This document shows, piece by piece, positions 1 through 6,768 of a DNA stretch of 37,578 nucleotides (position 1 is its first letter; each line of letters opens with the position of its first letter). The position numbers and the translations under genes were made by a program. The DNA comes from Aerococcus sp. (GTDB lineage Bacteria > Bacillota > Bacilli > Lactobacillales > Aerococcaceae). The stretch is from contig JAUMZE010000002.1 in the NCBI GenBank assembly GCA_030528285.1, positions 1 through 37,578 on the forward strand. Reading direction: 5' to 3'. Under the pieces are notes generated by a model. The model saw only the letters and a program-made list of their open reading frames with translations, was not told the origin of the DNA and did no database searches.

Positions 1-51
1 CATGCCTCCCTGTCACGGAGGAGATCGCGAGTTCAAATCTCGTCGGGACCG
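1..51 (+). tRNA. tRNA-Asp (GTC), 5' end outside window
   Basis: The anticodon stem CCTCC/GGAGG encloses the loop CTGTCAC, giving anticodon GTC. A T-arm with loop TTCAAAT and the 3' acceptor strand CGGGACC plus discriminator G follow. The D-arm and 5' acceptor strand lie before the window. CCA is not encoded; a T-rich spacer follows directly. It is the first visible member of an eight-gene tRNA array. Confidence 0.93.
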
Positions 52-69
52 TTTTTCTTTTTTATATTT

Positions 70-142
70 GGTCTGGTAGCTCAGTTGGTAGAGCACGTGA
101 TTGAAGCTCACGGTGTCGGCAGTTCAATTCTGTCCCGGACCA
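70..142 (+). tRNA. tRNA-Phe (GAA)
   Basis: Acceptor GGTCTGG pairs with CCGGACC with one wobble pair. The anticodon stem CGTGA/TCACG encloses TTGAAGC (anticodon GAA), and the T-loop is TTCAATT. Discriminator is A and no CCA is encoded. The cloverleaf is complete at 73 nt. Confidence 0.96.
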
Positions 143-148
143 CTGTTT

Positions 149-230
149 GGAGGGATAGCGAAGTGGCTAAACGCAGCGGACTGTAAATCCGCCCTCTCAG
201 AGTTCGAAGGTTCGAATCCTTCTCCCTCCA
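149..230 (+). tRNA. tRNA-Tyr (GTA)
   Basis: Acceptor GGAGGGA pairs with TCCCTCC. The anticodon loop CTGTAAA gives GTA. A long class II variable arm follows, as expected for bacterial tRNA-Tyr, then T-loop TTCGAAT. Discriminator is A; CCA is not encoded. Confidence 0.96.
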
Positions 231-264
231 TTTACTCCTTGTATCTTAAGACATACAGAGGAAT

Positions 265-335
265 AGGGACATAGTTAAACGGTATAACTACGGTCTCCAA
301 AACCGTCATTGTGGGTTCGATTCCTACTGTCCCTG
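265..335 (+). tRNA. tRNA-Trp (CCA)
   Basis: Acceptor AGGGACA pairs with TGTCCCT. The anticodon stem ACGGT/ACCGT encloses CTCCAAA (anticodon CCA). T-loop is TTCGATT and discriminator G; the 3' CCA is not encoded. Confidence 0.96.
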
Positions 336-354
336 TTGATATCTATGATAATAT

Positions 355-428
355 GGCGAATGTGGCGAAGGGGTTAACGCACCGGATTGTGGCTCCGGCA
401 CGCGTGGGTTCGAATCCCATCATTCGCC
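355..428 (+). tRNA. tRNA-His (GTG)
   Basis: The acceptor helix has eight pairs, GGCGAATG with CATTCGCC. The extra pair fits the G-1:C73 identity element of bacterial tRNA-His. The anticodon stem CCGGA/TCCGG encloses TTGTGGC (anticodon GTG). T8 falls correctly at 363 when G-1 is counted at 355. Confidence 0.96.
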
Positions 429-436
429 CTTTAGAT

Positions 437-508
437 TGGGATATAGCCAAGCGGTAAGGCAACAGACTTTGACTCTGTCATGCGCTGGTTCGAATCCAGC
501 TATCCCAG
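437..508 (+). tRNA. tRNA-Gln (TTG)
   Basis: Acceptor TGGGATA pairs with TATCCCA. The anticodon stem ACAGA/TCTGT encloses CTTTGAC (anticodon TTG). T-stem is GCTGG/CCAGC and discriminator G. No CCA is encoded. Confidence 0.96.
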
Positions 509-513
509 TTGAT

Positions 514-584
514 GGCGGTATAGCCAAGTGGTAAGGCATGGGTCTGCAAAACCTTGATCGCCGGTTCAAATCCGACTACCGCCT
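514..584 (+). tRNA. tRNA-Cys (GCA), with two stem mismatches
   Basis: Acceptor GGCGGTA/TACCGCC is perfect, the D-stem GCC/GGC is intact, and the anticodon loop CTGCAAA gives GCA. The anticodon stem TGGGT/ACCTT has a T-T mismatch at 27-43 and a G-T wobble at 28-42. The T-stem GCCGG/CCGAC has a C-A mismatch at 50-64. The gene is recognisable but less well paired than its neighbours. Confidence 0.88.
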
Positions 585-609
585 TATTACTCAATTAAAT
601 ATGATATAT

Positions 610-695
610 GCCGGTGTGGCGGAATTGGCAGACGCGCTGGACTCAAAATCCAGTTCCTTTCATCGGGAGTGTGGGTTCGACTCCCACCACCGGCA
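610..695 (+). tRNA. tRNA-Leu (CAA)
   Basis: Acceptor GCCGGTG pairs perfectly with CACCGGC. The anticodon stem CTGGA/TCCAG encloses CTCAAAA (anticodon CAA). A class II variable arm precedes T-loop TTCGACT. Discriminator is A. It is the last tRNA of the array, just before a terminator. Confidence 0.95.
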
Positions 696-701
696 TCCTT
701 T

Positions 702-735
702 AAAGCACTTCAGTAATTACTGAGGTGCTTTTTGC
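702..735 (+). terminator. Rho-independent terminator of the tRNA array
   Basis: A hairpin with arms AAAGCACTTCAG and CTGAGGTGCTTT (one wobble) around TAATTA is followed by a T-run. It sits seven bases after the last tRNA. Confidence 0.92.
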
Positions 736-761
736 ATGGAAATTTAAAGTATCTGTCTTTT

Positions 762-850
762 AAGTGGTAAGGCATTAGCAATCTGAGCTCCCCGTTGTGC
801 AAAGGCGTGCTCCTGTCATTCATCTGAAACAGGCAGGATTCCACTCCCAC
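762..850 (+). other. Possible decayed tRNA fragment; otherwise no gene at 736-893
   Basis: Fourteen bases at 762-775 are identical to the D-arm of the tRNA-Cys gene (526-539). Near 833-847 a stretch resembles a T-arm (GATTCCACTCCCAC), but I cannot build a cloverleaf between them. It may be a decayed or recombined tRNA remnant, or chance. No convincing ORF with a ribosome binding site is seen here. Confidence 0.25.
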
Positions 851-893
851 ATTGCTTCTTGAACAAATATACTACATTCCCTCAAAGAACCTG

Positions 894-1733
894 CTATCTT
901 CCATTCCGTTTGCGGTAGCTGCCGGGGGTTTGGTGTTCGATTTTCTGCAGCAGACGATAAAGGGAGGGAACGCTCTTGAAGCCGACGAGTTGGGCGATGA
1001 CTTCGATGGATTGGTCTGTTTGATGGATGAGGGTTTTAGCGACAGATGAGCGTTTATGATCAAGGAGCTCCTGGAAGGTTTGCCCAGTTTCTGCCTGGAG
1101 TTTGTTACCGAGATAGTGCGGATTGTAGCCAAATTGCTCACCCAATGAAGAGAGGGTAACCGTCGCATAATATGTATCAATGTAGATGAGGACCGCTAAA
1201 ATATCGGAGGACTGTTCGTCGTAACTCGTATAGACCTCCCGTTCAATGGCGCGTGTTAATTCCGGCAGTAGGAGCGCCAAGAGCATATGAAGGGATTCCG
1301 TTTTGTTTTCATCCGTTGAAAAGTCCTTGAGTAAGAGACATTCGATCAGGTGCGTGGCGAGGGGGTGGTCATCCAATTTGAAGAGTATGAAGTTATTATG
1401 GACGATCTCATCATTATTCGCATTCAGCAGGAACTGAGTCACCAGGCTGTCGGGATTTAAAATAGCGGTATAGAGGGGATTGACGAGTGAATCGTCCTTT
1501 ACGTCCTCTACGAGGATATTGACCAGTATGTCCGATTCCCCCACATAATCAATGCGCTGCTGGATGTCTTTATCGAGCATGATGAGGTTGCCTGCTGTTA
1601 ACGTGATAGGTTCATCGTTGATCCCCTGGGTACATTGGCCCGTATACATGTAATTGAACTCCACAAATTCATGCGTGTGAAGCGGCATATCAGCGAAACG
1701 ATGGTGCTTGCGGACAGCGATATTCCCCTCACA
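894..1733 (-). pseudogene. AraC-family regulator, 5' end missing
   Basis: The frame encodes an AraC/XylS-type regulator: part of an N-terminal cupin sensing domain, with PLHTHEFVEFNYMYTG about 20 codons in, and a C-terminal double helix-turn-helix in roughly the last 100 residues, ending near TPGSYRKR. The first ATG (1688) lies inside the cupin. In-frame codons upstream of it (about 1689-1733) still read as AraC-like protein, NIAVRKHHRF, but they contain no start, and a stop lies at 1755-1757. Beyond about 1735 the DNA belongs to a divergent ABC transporter fragment. The promoter and first few dozen codons are therefore gone. Members are usually near 280-300 residues; the visible ATG form has 264. 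A short product from 1688 is possible but has no clear ribosome binding site. Confidence 0.8.
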
Positions 1734-1735
1734 AG

Positions 1736-2632
1736 ATGAATAACATTGTGGATCTCAGTTCACAGATGATCCAGACGGTGGCGAGTCTCTTTTTGTTTTC
1801 TGTAGTATTTGGATTTGGGGTTTATCGGACAATCTCTGGTGCGATTGTCGTGGGCGAACCCATGGCGGTCTTACAGGCATCGAACTACTTGATTGATCCA
1901 CTGTTAACGATTTTCCAGGCGAACAACGAGAAGAAATCGACCTACAAGATGCAAACCACCCTCAATAATCAGGACCAAGAAGAACGTCTCTTGTTTCCAG
2001 AGGATGCCTTCACTGAATTAGAGATCCACGATGGCAGCCTGGCGTATGGCGAAAAAACGCTCTTTTCTCATCTTGATCTGAAAATCCATCAAGGCGAGAA
2101 AATCCTCATCACTGCGCCGTCTGGTTACGGGGAATTCTCACTATTGAATATCCTTGGTGGATTTCAGACGTTAACGAATGGGACTTACTCAGTGAATGAG
2201 AAGGATACGGAGGATTACGATCTCCGGACGCGGTTTGCGATGATTAAATAGGCGCCGTTTATTTTCAATAATACGATCCTCTTCAATATAACAATGGGAA
2301 AATCCCACGATGAAGAGACGCTAAACCGAGCGATTGATGCGAGTGGGTTGCGTGAGATTGTTGAACAGAAGGAGTTGGATTATCCAGTCGGTGAAGACGG
2401 GGAGAATCTCTCAGGCGGGCAGCTGCAACGGATTGAAATTGCCCGTGCGTTTCTCTCGGGGTGCCAGGTGATTCTCGCAGATGAGATTACAGCCTCGTTG
2501 GATCCAGCGATGAGCCAGTATACATCCAATCAGCTCCTCCATTCGGATAAAATGGCGATCGAGATTGCCCACAAAGTCACTCCAGAGTAGCGCCAGCAAT
2601 ATGATCAGATCATTGCACTGGATCGGTACTAA
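1736..2632 (+). pseudogene. ABC exporter (fused membrane and ATPase type), multiply disrupted
   Basis: The frame starts in the second half of a type I exporter membrane domain (FGFGVYRTISGAIVVGEPMA) and continues into the nucleotide-binding domain. The 5' half is absent. Walker A is damaged: APSGYGEFS replaces GxxGxGKS/T, with the lysine codon now GAA at 2132-2134. An in-frame TAG at 2249-2251 stands where homologs usually have glutamine before PFIFN, and a second TAG at 2588-2590 follows VTPE. Between and after the stops the same frame still codes for the family: signature LSGGQLQRIEIARAF, Walker B VILADEITASLD, then RQQYDQIIALDRY to TAA at 2630. Loss of the start, a dead Walker A and two nonsense codons make this a clear pseudogene. 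The adjoining AraC remnant was probably its regulator. Confidence 0.9.
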
Positions 2633-2667
2633 CCTGAGCTAACATTTAATCGAAATTTCTTATCTAG

Positions 2668-2705
2668 CCACTCGTTTCCTATGATAGGGAGGCGAGTGGT
2701 TTTTA
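2668..2705 (+). terminator. Rho-independent terminator after the ABC pseudogene
   Basis: Arms CCACTCG and CGAGTGG enclose an 18-base loop with extra internal pairing; a T-run follows. It probably ended the former transporter transcript. Confidence 0.85.
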
Positions 2706-2925
2706 TGACTTTATTTTATTTATAAATGTGAAAAGAACTAAAATGAGTCGTGAATCTCTCTTATTCCTATACGACATAAGCGATCAAACTCGTTTCATCA
2801 AATGTGTATCACCTTATTAACTTATGAGGTGTAAATATTGGGATTACAGCAGTAAAAATAGCTTATATTAGTAATGTTAACCCTATTTTGTCTTAATTAA
2901 ATTACCTATTTTTGTATAAAAAGGG
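2706..2925. other. AT-rich intergenic stretch before the permease promoter
   Basis: No ORF with a ribosome binding site is apparent. The one feature seen is an imperfect inverted repeat near 2810-2831 (CACCTTAT/ATGAGGTG arms), which could be an operator but is not a known consensus. Confidence 0.4.
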
Positions 2926-2954
2926 TTTCATATAGAAGTCATAACCATTATAAT
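2926..2954 (+). promoter_or_regulatory. Promoter of the YjeM-type permease
   Basis: TTTCAT (2926-2931), a 17-base spacer and a consensus TATAAT (2949-2954). It lies about 50 bases before the permease start. Confidence 0.6.
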
Positions 2955-3002
2955 AGTTTGTGAAAACATAAATAGAAATTTTTATAAAGGAGGGTGCTTA
3001 TT

Positions 3003-4508
3003 GTGGCACAGAAGCAGAAGTTAGGGGTTCAGGCCTTAATTCTGATGATCTTTACGTCTGTGTTTGGTTTTACCAACGTGACACGGTCGTACTATCTGAT
3101 GGGTTATGCCTCGATTCCTTGGTTTATTTTGTCGGCGATCACCTTTTTCCTCCCTTATGCCTTTATGGTGGCTGAGTATGGGGCTGCCTACAAGGACGCA
3201 AAAGGGGGCATCTACTCCTGGATGGAGAACAGTTCCGGGACACGCTATGCTTTCGTCGTGACCTTTATGTGGTTTGCTTCCTACATTGTATGGATGGTGA
3301 ACGTGGGGTCTGGGATCTGGATTGTGTTGTCGAATGCAATTTTTGGGGTCGACAAAACCCAGCAGTGGTCACTCTTTGGCTTGGGATCCGTTAAGACATT
3401 AGGGATCCTCGCTATTCTTTGGATTATATTCGTGACGTTCATCTCTACCAAAGGCTTGGACAAGATCAAGAAGATTACCTCGCTCGGTGGGACCGCAGTA
3501 GCTGCGTTGAATGCCTTCCTGTTTATCGGCGGGATCATCATGTTGGTACTAAACCACGGCCAAATTCAACAGCCAATTACTGCTGAGGGCTTCCTCGTTT
3601 CACCAAATGCGGACTACCACGGTGGACTCCAAGTATTGTCCTTCGTTGTGTATGCGCTCTTTGCCTTTGGGGGGATTGAGGTTATCGGCGGGATGGTTGA
3701 TGATACCGAAAATCCGGAGAAGACCTTCCCGAAAGCTGTGACCCTAGCAGCGATCACCATTACTTTAGGATATGTATTGGGGATCTTGATCTTCGGGACG
3801 TTCACGAACTGGCAATTTGCCTTTGAAACCTTCCCGAAAGAAACCATCACCCTGGGGAATGTGTCCTATGTGGCGATGAACCAGATGGGGTATCAGTTAG
3901 GACTCTCATTCGGACTCAGTGAAGCCGGCGCGATTAATGCAGGTCTTTGGGTTGCACGGTTCATGGGGATCAGTATGTTCCTCGCATTGTCCGGTGCCTT
4001 CTTCACCTTGGTATATTCACCATTGAAACAGCTCATCGGTGGGACACCAAAAGAACTCTGGCCGGAATTCATGACCAAACAAGACGAAAATGGTATGTAT
4101 GTGAATGCGATGAAGCTCCAAGCAATTATTGTGATCATCATCCTCGCAATCGTATCGTTCGGTGGGGACAGCGCGCAGCAGTTCTTCCAAATGCTCGTTT
4201 CAATGACAAATGTTTCGATGACGTTGCCGTATCTGTTCATTGCTTACTCCTTCTTGAGCTTTAAGAAGGATGCTGAAATCAAGAAACCATATGAAGGCTT
4301 TAAGACAATGGGTTCTGTGAAATTAGCCGTATTTGTGATCTGTGTAGTGGTTGGTTTTGCGAACGTCTTTACGGTGATTGAACCAGCCATTACGTCTGGA
4401 GACTACATGACGACGATTATGTCCATTGCGGGTCCATTGATCTTCACTGGTATTGCATTATGGCTCTACCAACGTGGCGCAAAGAAATTAGCTGCTAAGA
4501 AAGCCTAA
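3003..4508 (+). CDS. yjeM: APC-superfamily amino acid transporter, YjeM type
   Basis: This 501-residue integral membrane protein has about twelve hydrophobic helices. It resembles E. coli YjeM, of the glutamate/GABA antiporter branch of the APC superfamily, along most of its length; shared blocks include LILMIFTSVFGF, GGIYSWM, FGGIEVIGG, TENPEKTFPK and SMFLALSGAFFTLVYSPLK. The substrate is unknown; YjeM itself is poorly characterised. An upstream in-frame GTG at 2994 overlaps the Shine-Dalgarno sequence AAAGGAGGG (2986-2994), so GTG 3003, eight bases after it, is the better start. The gene stands alone, with its own promoter and a strong terminator. The inner-membrane location is an inference from composition. 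Confidence 0.9.
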   Translation: MAQKQKLGVQALILMIFTSVFGFTNVTRSYYLMGYASIPWFILSAITFFLPYAFMVAEYGAAYKDAKGGIYSWMENSSGTRYAFVVTFMWFASYIVWMVNVGSGIWIVLSNAIFGVDKTQQWSLFGLGSVKTLGILAILWIIFVTFISTKGLDKIKKITSLGGTAVAALNAFLFIGGIIMLVLNHGQIQQPITAEGFLVSPNADYHGGLQVLSFVVYALFAFGGIEVIGGMVDDTENPEKTFPKAVTLAAITITLGYVLGILIFGTFTNWQFAFETFPKETITLGNVSYVAMNQMGYQLGLSFGLSEAGAINAGLWVARFMGISMFLALSGAFFTLVYSPLKQLIGGTPKELWPEFMTKQDENGMYVNAMKLQAIIVIIILAIVSFGGDSAQQFFQMLVSMTNVSMTLPYLFIAYSFLSFKKDAEIKKPYEGFKTMGSVKLAVFVICVVVGFANVFTVIEPAITSGDYMTTIMSIAGPLIFTGIALWLYQRGAKKLAAKKA

Positions 4509-4565
4509 TGAATATCTAACAGTCAAATAATGGAAAGAGAATTTAATACCTCTCCCCATCATTCA

Positions 4566-4604
4566 ATCCTCCTAATGTCGAATAGGGCATTAGGAGGATT
4601 TTTT
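4566..4604 (+). terminator. Rho-independent terminator of yjeM
   Basis: A perfect stem, ATCCTCCTAATG with CATTAGGAGGAT, is followed by a T-run. Confidence 0.95.
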
Positions 4605-4686
4605 ATGGAGAGGAATGGGAGAGATGGCTCTGATATCCAAAAAGATTAAAGTAATTGCTAAGTTTTCACAAAGGAAGCGGAAACCT

Positions 4687-4716
4687 TTGAATGGGAGAGG
4701 GAGGGAGCACTACAAT
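4687..4716 (+). promoter_or_regulatory. Promoter of the 192-residue membrane protein
   Basis: TTGAAT (4687-4692), an 18-base spacer and TACAAT (4711-4716), about 30 bases before the start codon. Confidence 0.55.
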
Positions 4717-4748
4717 GGCAATATCAGACGAGTGAAAGGAATGAAAAG

Positions 4749-5327
4749 ATGTTCAGTCGGTTTGTGTGGGAACAATTGATCGTTGGGATCGTGCATTATC
4801 TGTGGCCGCTCCTAGGCATGGGGATGATGTCGGGGTTGTTTTACTGGAGCTTAGTGTACAGTGGATTGGAGACGGGATATGATCTGTTGTTTTGGCGGAT
4901 GCTGCCAGAGAGTGCGAACTGGGGCAATCTGTCGCTTTTATCCTGGGTGACGCTTCTCCTCTTACTTTTGTGTTTTGGCTACTTGATGGGTCGCCGTCCT
5001 TTGTTGCGCAATCTCTGGGTTCTCTACTGGATCATGCATTTTTCAGTGTTGAATCAGCAAATCGCAACCATTGTTCTGGCAGTCATTGTTGGCCTCGCTC
5101 TCGTTCGGATATTGTGGCAGTGCCGGAAAGTTGAACACAGGCGATTACTCAAGAAGGTCCTCCTCGCACGCTGGGAGTTGTTCCTCATGAATTTCCAGGA
5201 TGTCCATCTGTTGCCAAGTCATCCTGGAGAGCTATCCAAGCATTTGTGGCGTTGGGGAATGACGCACACCAAGCAGTGGGTCAATCACTACTACAAGTTC
5301 TGGCAGGCAGAGCGCGGTCGGTGGTGA
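4749..5327 (+). CDS. Hypothetical membrane protein, 192 residues
   Basis: I do not recognise this protein. The N-terminal two thirds hold about four hydrophobic segments (near residues 9-36, 62-80, 86-98 and 103-120), rich in Leu and Trp. A basic tail follows (RKVEHRRLLKKVLLARW), and the last 60 residues are soluble-looking and rich in Trp, His and Lys. The start ATG follows GAAAGGA with eight-base spacing. The gene has its own promoter. The next gene downstream is a 33-residue peptide with a separate promoter, so the two need not be cotranscribed. A small membrane protein beside a short amphipathic peptide would fit an immunity or export role, but that is speculation. Confidence 0.7.
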   Translation: MFSRFVWEQLIVGIVHYLWPLLGMGMMSGLFYWSLVYSGLETGYDLLFWRMLPESANWGNLSLLSWVTLLLLLLCFGYLMGRRPLLRNLWVLYWIMHFSVLNQQIATIVLAVIVGLALVRILWQCRKVEHRRLLKKVLLARWELFLMNFQDVHLLPSHPGELSKHLWRWGMTHTKQWVNHYYKFWQAERGRW

Positions 5328-5338
5328 GAGAGAATTAG

Positions 5339-5367
5339 TTGGGATTTCCCTCGATCTTCGGTATAAT
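5339..5367 (+). promoter_or_regulatory. Promoter of the 33-residue peptide gene
   Basis: TTGGGA (5339-5344), a 17-base spacer and a perfect TATAAT (5362-5367). It lies 65 bases before the peptide start and 11 bases after the preceding stop. Confidence 0.75.
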
Positions 5368-5432
5368 GGAAAAAACGTTCATGAACCATGAAACAACTAT
5401 CAAAACCAATTCACAATAAAGGAGTGACTGAG

Positions 5433-5534
5433 ATGTCTTCAGATAACTTGAAAAAATTAGCCGGGATTTTTACCGCAATCGGTGTTGTCCTAACCGCAGC
5501 TGCCAAAGTCGTTGAGCTGTTGGAAGAGAACTAA
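5433..5534 (+). CDS. 33-residue amphipathic peptide, unknown function
   Basis: ATG follows AAAGGAG with spacing of nine. The product begins MSSDNLKKLAGIF, has a hydrophobic middle (IGVVLTAAAKVVELL) and ends LLEEN. Three Lys and one Asp plus three Glu make it close to neutral. There is no cleavable leader, no double-glycine site and no cysteine. The core is long enough for one amphipathic or weakly transmembrane helix. The gene has a consensus promoter and a strong terminator of its own, so a transcript of roughly 220 bases is predicted. Possible roles are a membrane-active peptide (modulin-like or leaderless bacteriocin-like), a small regulator of a membrane protein, or a toxin. I do not recognise a family. 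Confidence 0.75.
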   Translation: MSSDNLKKLAGIFTAIGVVLTAAAKVVELLEEN

Positions 5535-5555
5535 CGATTGAAGAATCACGGATAT

Positions 5556-5596
5556 AAATCGTTCTCTATGAGTAGATAGGGAGCGATTTTCTTTTT
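5556..5596 (+). terminator. Terminator of the peptide gene
   Basis: Arms AAATCGTTCTCTAT and ATAGGGAGCGATTT (with minor mismatches) are followed by a T-rich tail. Confidence 0.85.
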
Positions 5597-5747
5597 GTGA
5601 TTCGTTTAAGGATTGAGAAGGGGTAAAGCGCTAAAGATCCTCTGTATTGTTTACACGTGAGTAGCTGATAATGTTCGGATTTAGCTCGTTCTTTTGTAGA
5701 TGACAACAGCGAAAAAATTGAGTAGAATGGCACAGAAACCGTTGCTT

Positions 5748-5783
5748 TTTATAGCTGAAATGTGATTAGATGAGAGCTATAAA
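5748..5783. promoter_or_regulatory. Inverted repeat before the TIM-barrel gene
   Basis: TTTATAGCT (5748-5756) and AGCTATAAA (5775-5783) form perfect nine-base arms around 18 bases. It is either an operator or an RNA hairpin. No T-run follows, so it is not a terminator. The stretch from 5597 to 5747 holds nothing else I can name. Confidence 0.45.
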
Positions 5784-5830
5784 AGGTGAAGATTTTACTA
5801 GAAGTCATAAAAATGAAAGATGGTGAAAGC

Positions 5831-6580
5831 ATGGCCACAGTAACAAGAAAAAGTTCCGATGGTACACATAAGAGTATTTCCACTGAATTAAAAGCAGATA
5901 ATGTGATGGTCCCCGAAATCATTGAGAAGGCGCCGGGGATTCGCGTTTTCGGCAAGCGATTACGTTCATTCCTATTTAGTACGGATATCGCGACAATCTG
6001 TTATACCAATGCGGATGCGATTCTGGCCGTGTATCCCTATACACCTCATCCTGCAATTATCTCTGCCATCGTGAAGGTTGCTAACCAGCCAGTGTTTGCG
6101 GGCGTTGGTGGCGGTAAGACGAACGGGCGCCGTAGTATCTACCTTGCTCTCACCTCAGAAGCAGAGGGCGCATCTGGTGTGGTGGTGAATGTGCCGATGA
6201 GTAATGAGAACATCACCCAGATTGCAAGCACGATTGATTCCCCGATCATTGGGACGGTGGTATCAGAATATCAATTATATGATCGCCACAAAGCCGGCGT
6301 GGATATCTTTAACATCTCGGCGGGGAAGAAAACCCCGTATCTGGTGGAACGCATCAGAAAGCAGTTCCCGGATATCCCGATCATCGCAACCGGTGGGAAG
6401 AGCGACCAATCCATTCTCGATGTAATTGACGCGGGGGCGGATGCGATTAACTGGACGCCGCCGACAACGGTAGAGTTATTCCGTGGCATTATGGATAATT
6501 ATCGCACGGAAGCTGAGGCCAGTTTCCGCGAAGATCATGAGGGACTTACCTTAACGGAATATGAGAAGAAATATCAATAA
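5831..6580 (+). CDS. Conserved TIM-barrel protein, function unknown
   Basis: The 249-residue product looks like a (beta/alpha)8 barrel. A late block, PIIATGGKSDQSILDVIDAGADAINW when read across residues about 190-215, has the Gly-rich phosphate-binding pattern of such barrels (ATGG, then AGADAI). Earlier motifs include VFAGVGGGKTNGRR and VVVNVPMSNENI. Relatives in lactic acid bacteria are, as I recall, usually labelled only as putative hydrolases, so I assign no reaction. Start choice is uncertain. GTG 5786 falls right at the inverted repeat with AAAAGG too close; ATG 5813 has no Shine-Dalgarno; ATG 5831 follows GGTGAAAG weakly and gives the more natural length. A terminator follows, so the gene is monocistronic. 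Confidence 0.7.
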   Translation: MATVTRKSSDGTHKSISTELKADNVMVPEIIEKAPGIRVFGKRLRSFLFSTDIATICYTNADAILAVYPYTPHPAIISAIVKVANQPVFAGVGGGKTNGRRSIYLALTSEAEGASGVVVNVPMSNENITQIASTIDSPIIGTVVSEYQLYDRHKAGVDIFNISAGKKTPYLVERIRKQFPDIPIIATGGKSDQSILDVIDAGADAINWTPPTTVELFRGIMDNYRTEAEASFREDHEGLTLTEYEKKYQ

Positions 6581-6597
6581 TGGTTGACTGCAAGTGG

Positions 6598-6629
6598 AGT
6601 CGTCACTGGCAATCGGTGACGACTTTTTT
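6598..6629 (+). terminator. Terminator of the TIM-barrel gene
   Basis: A perfect stem, AGTCGTCAC with GTGACGACT, has a nine-base loop and is followed by a T-run. Confidence 0.93.
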
Positions 6630-6658
6630 GATGGGGAACGAACTGTAAGGGGTTTCAG

Positions 6659-6687
6659 TTTACCTCTGATCTATTTCCTGATACAAT
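6659..6687 (+). promoter_or_regulatory. Promoter of the hydroxyacid dehydrogenase
   Basis: TTTACC (6659-6664), a 17-base spacer and TACAAT (6682-6687). Downstream, in the leader at about 6717-6732, lies an inverted repeat CACTGT-GAAT-ACAGTG that could be an operator. Confidence 0.5.
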
Positions 6688-6768
6688 TATTATTAATAAG
6701 TAAGCGTTATGTGTGTCACTGTGAATACAGTGGCTGCCAAGAATGCTCAATAGAAAGTGAGGATCAGA

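Noticed and set aside
538-723. Plus-strand ORF of 61 codons across tRNA-Cys and tRNA-Leu
   Set aside because: It overlaps two clear tRNA genes and a terminator.
872-1180. Minus-strand 102-codon ORF
   Set aside because: It is an out-of-frame shadow of the AraC remnant, low in complexity and without a ribosome binding site.
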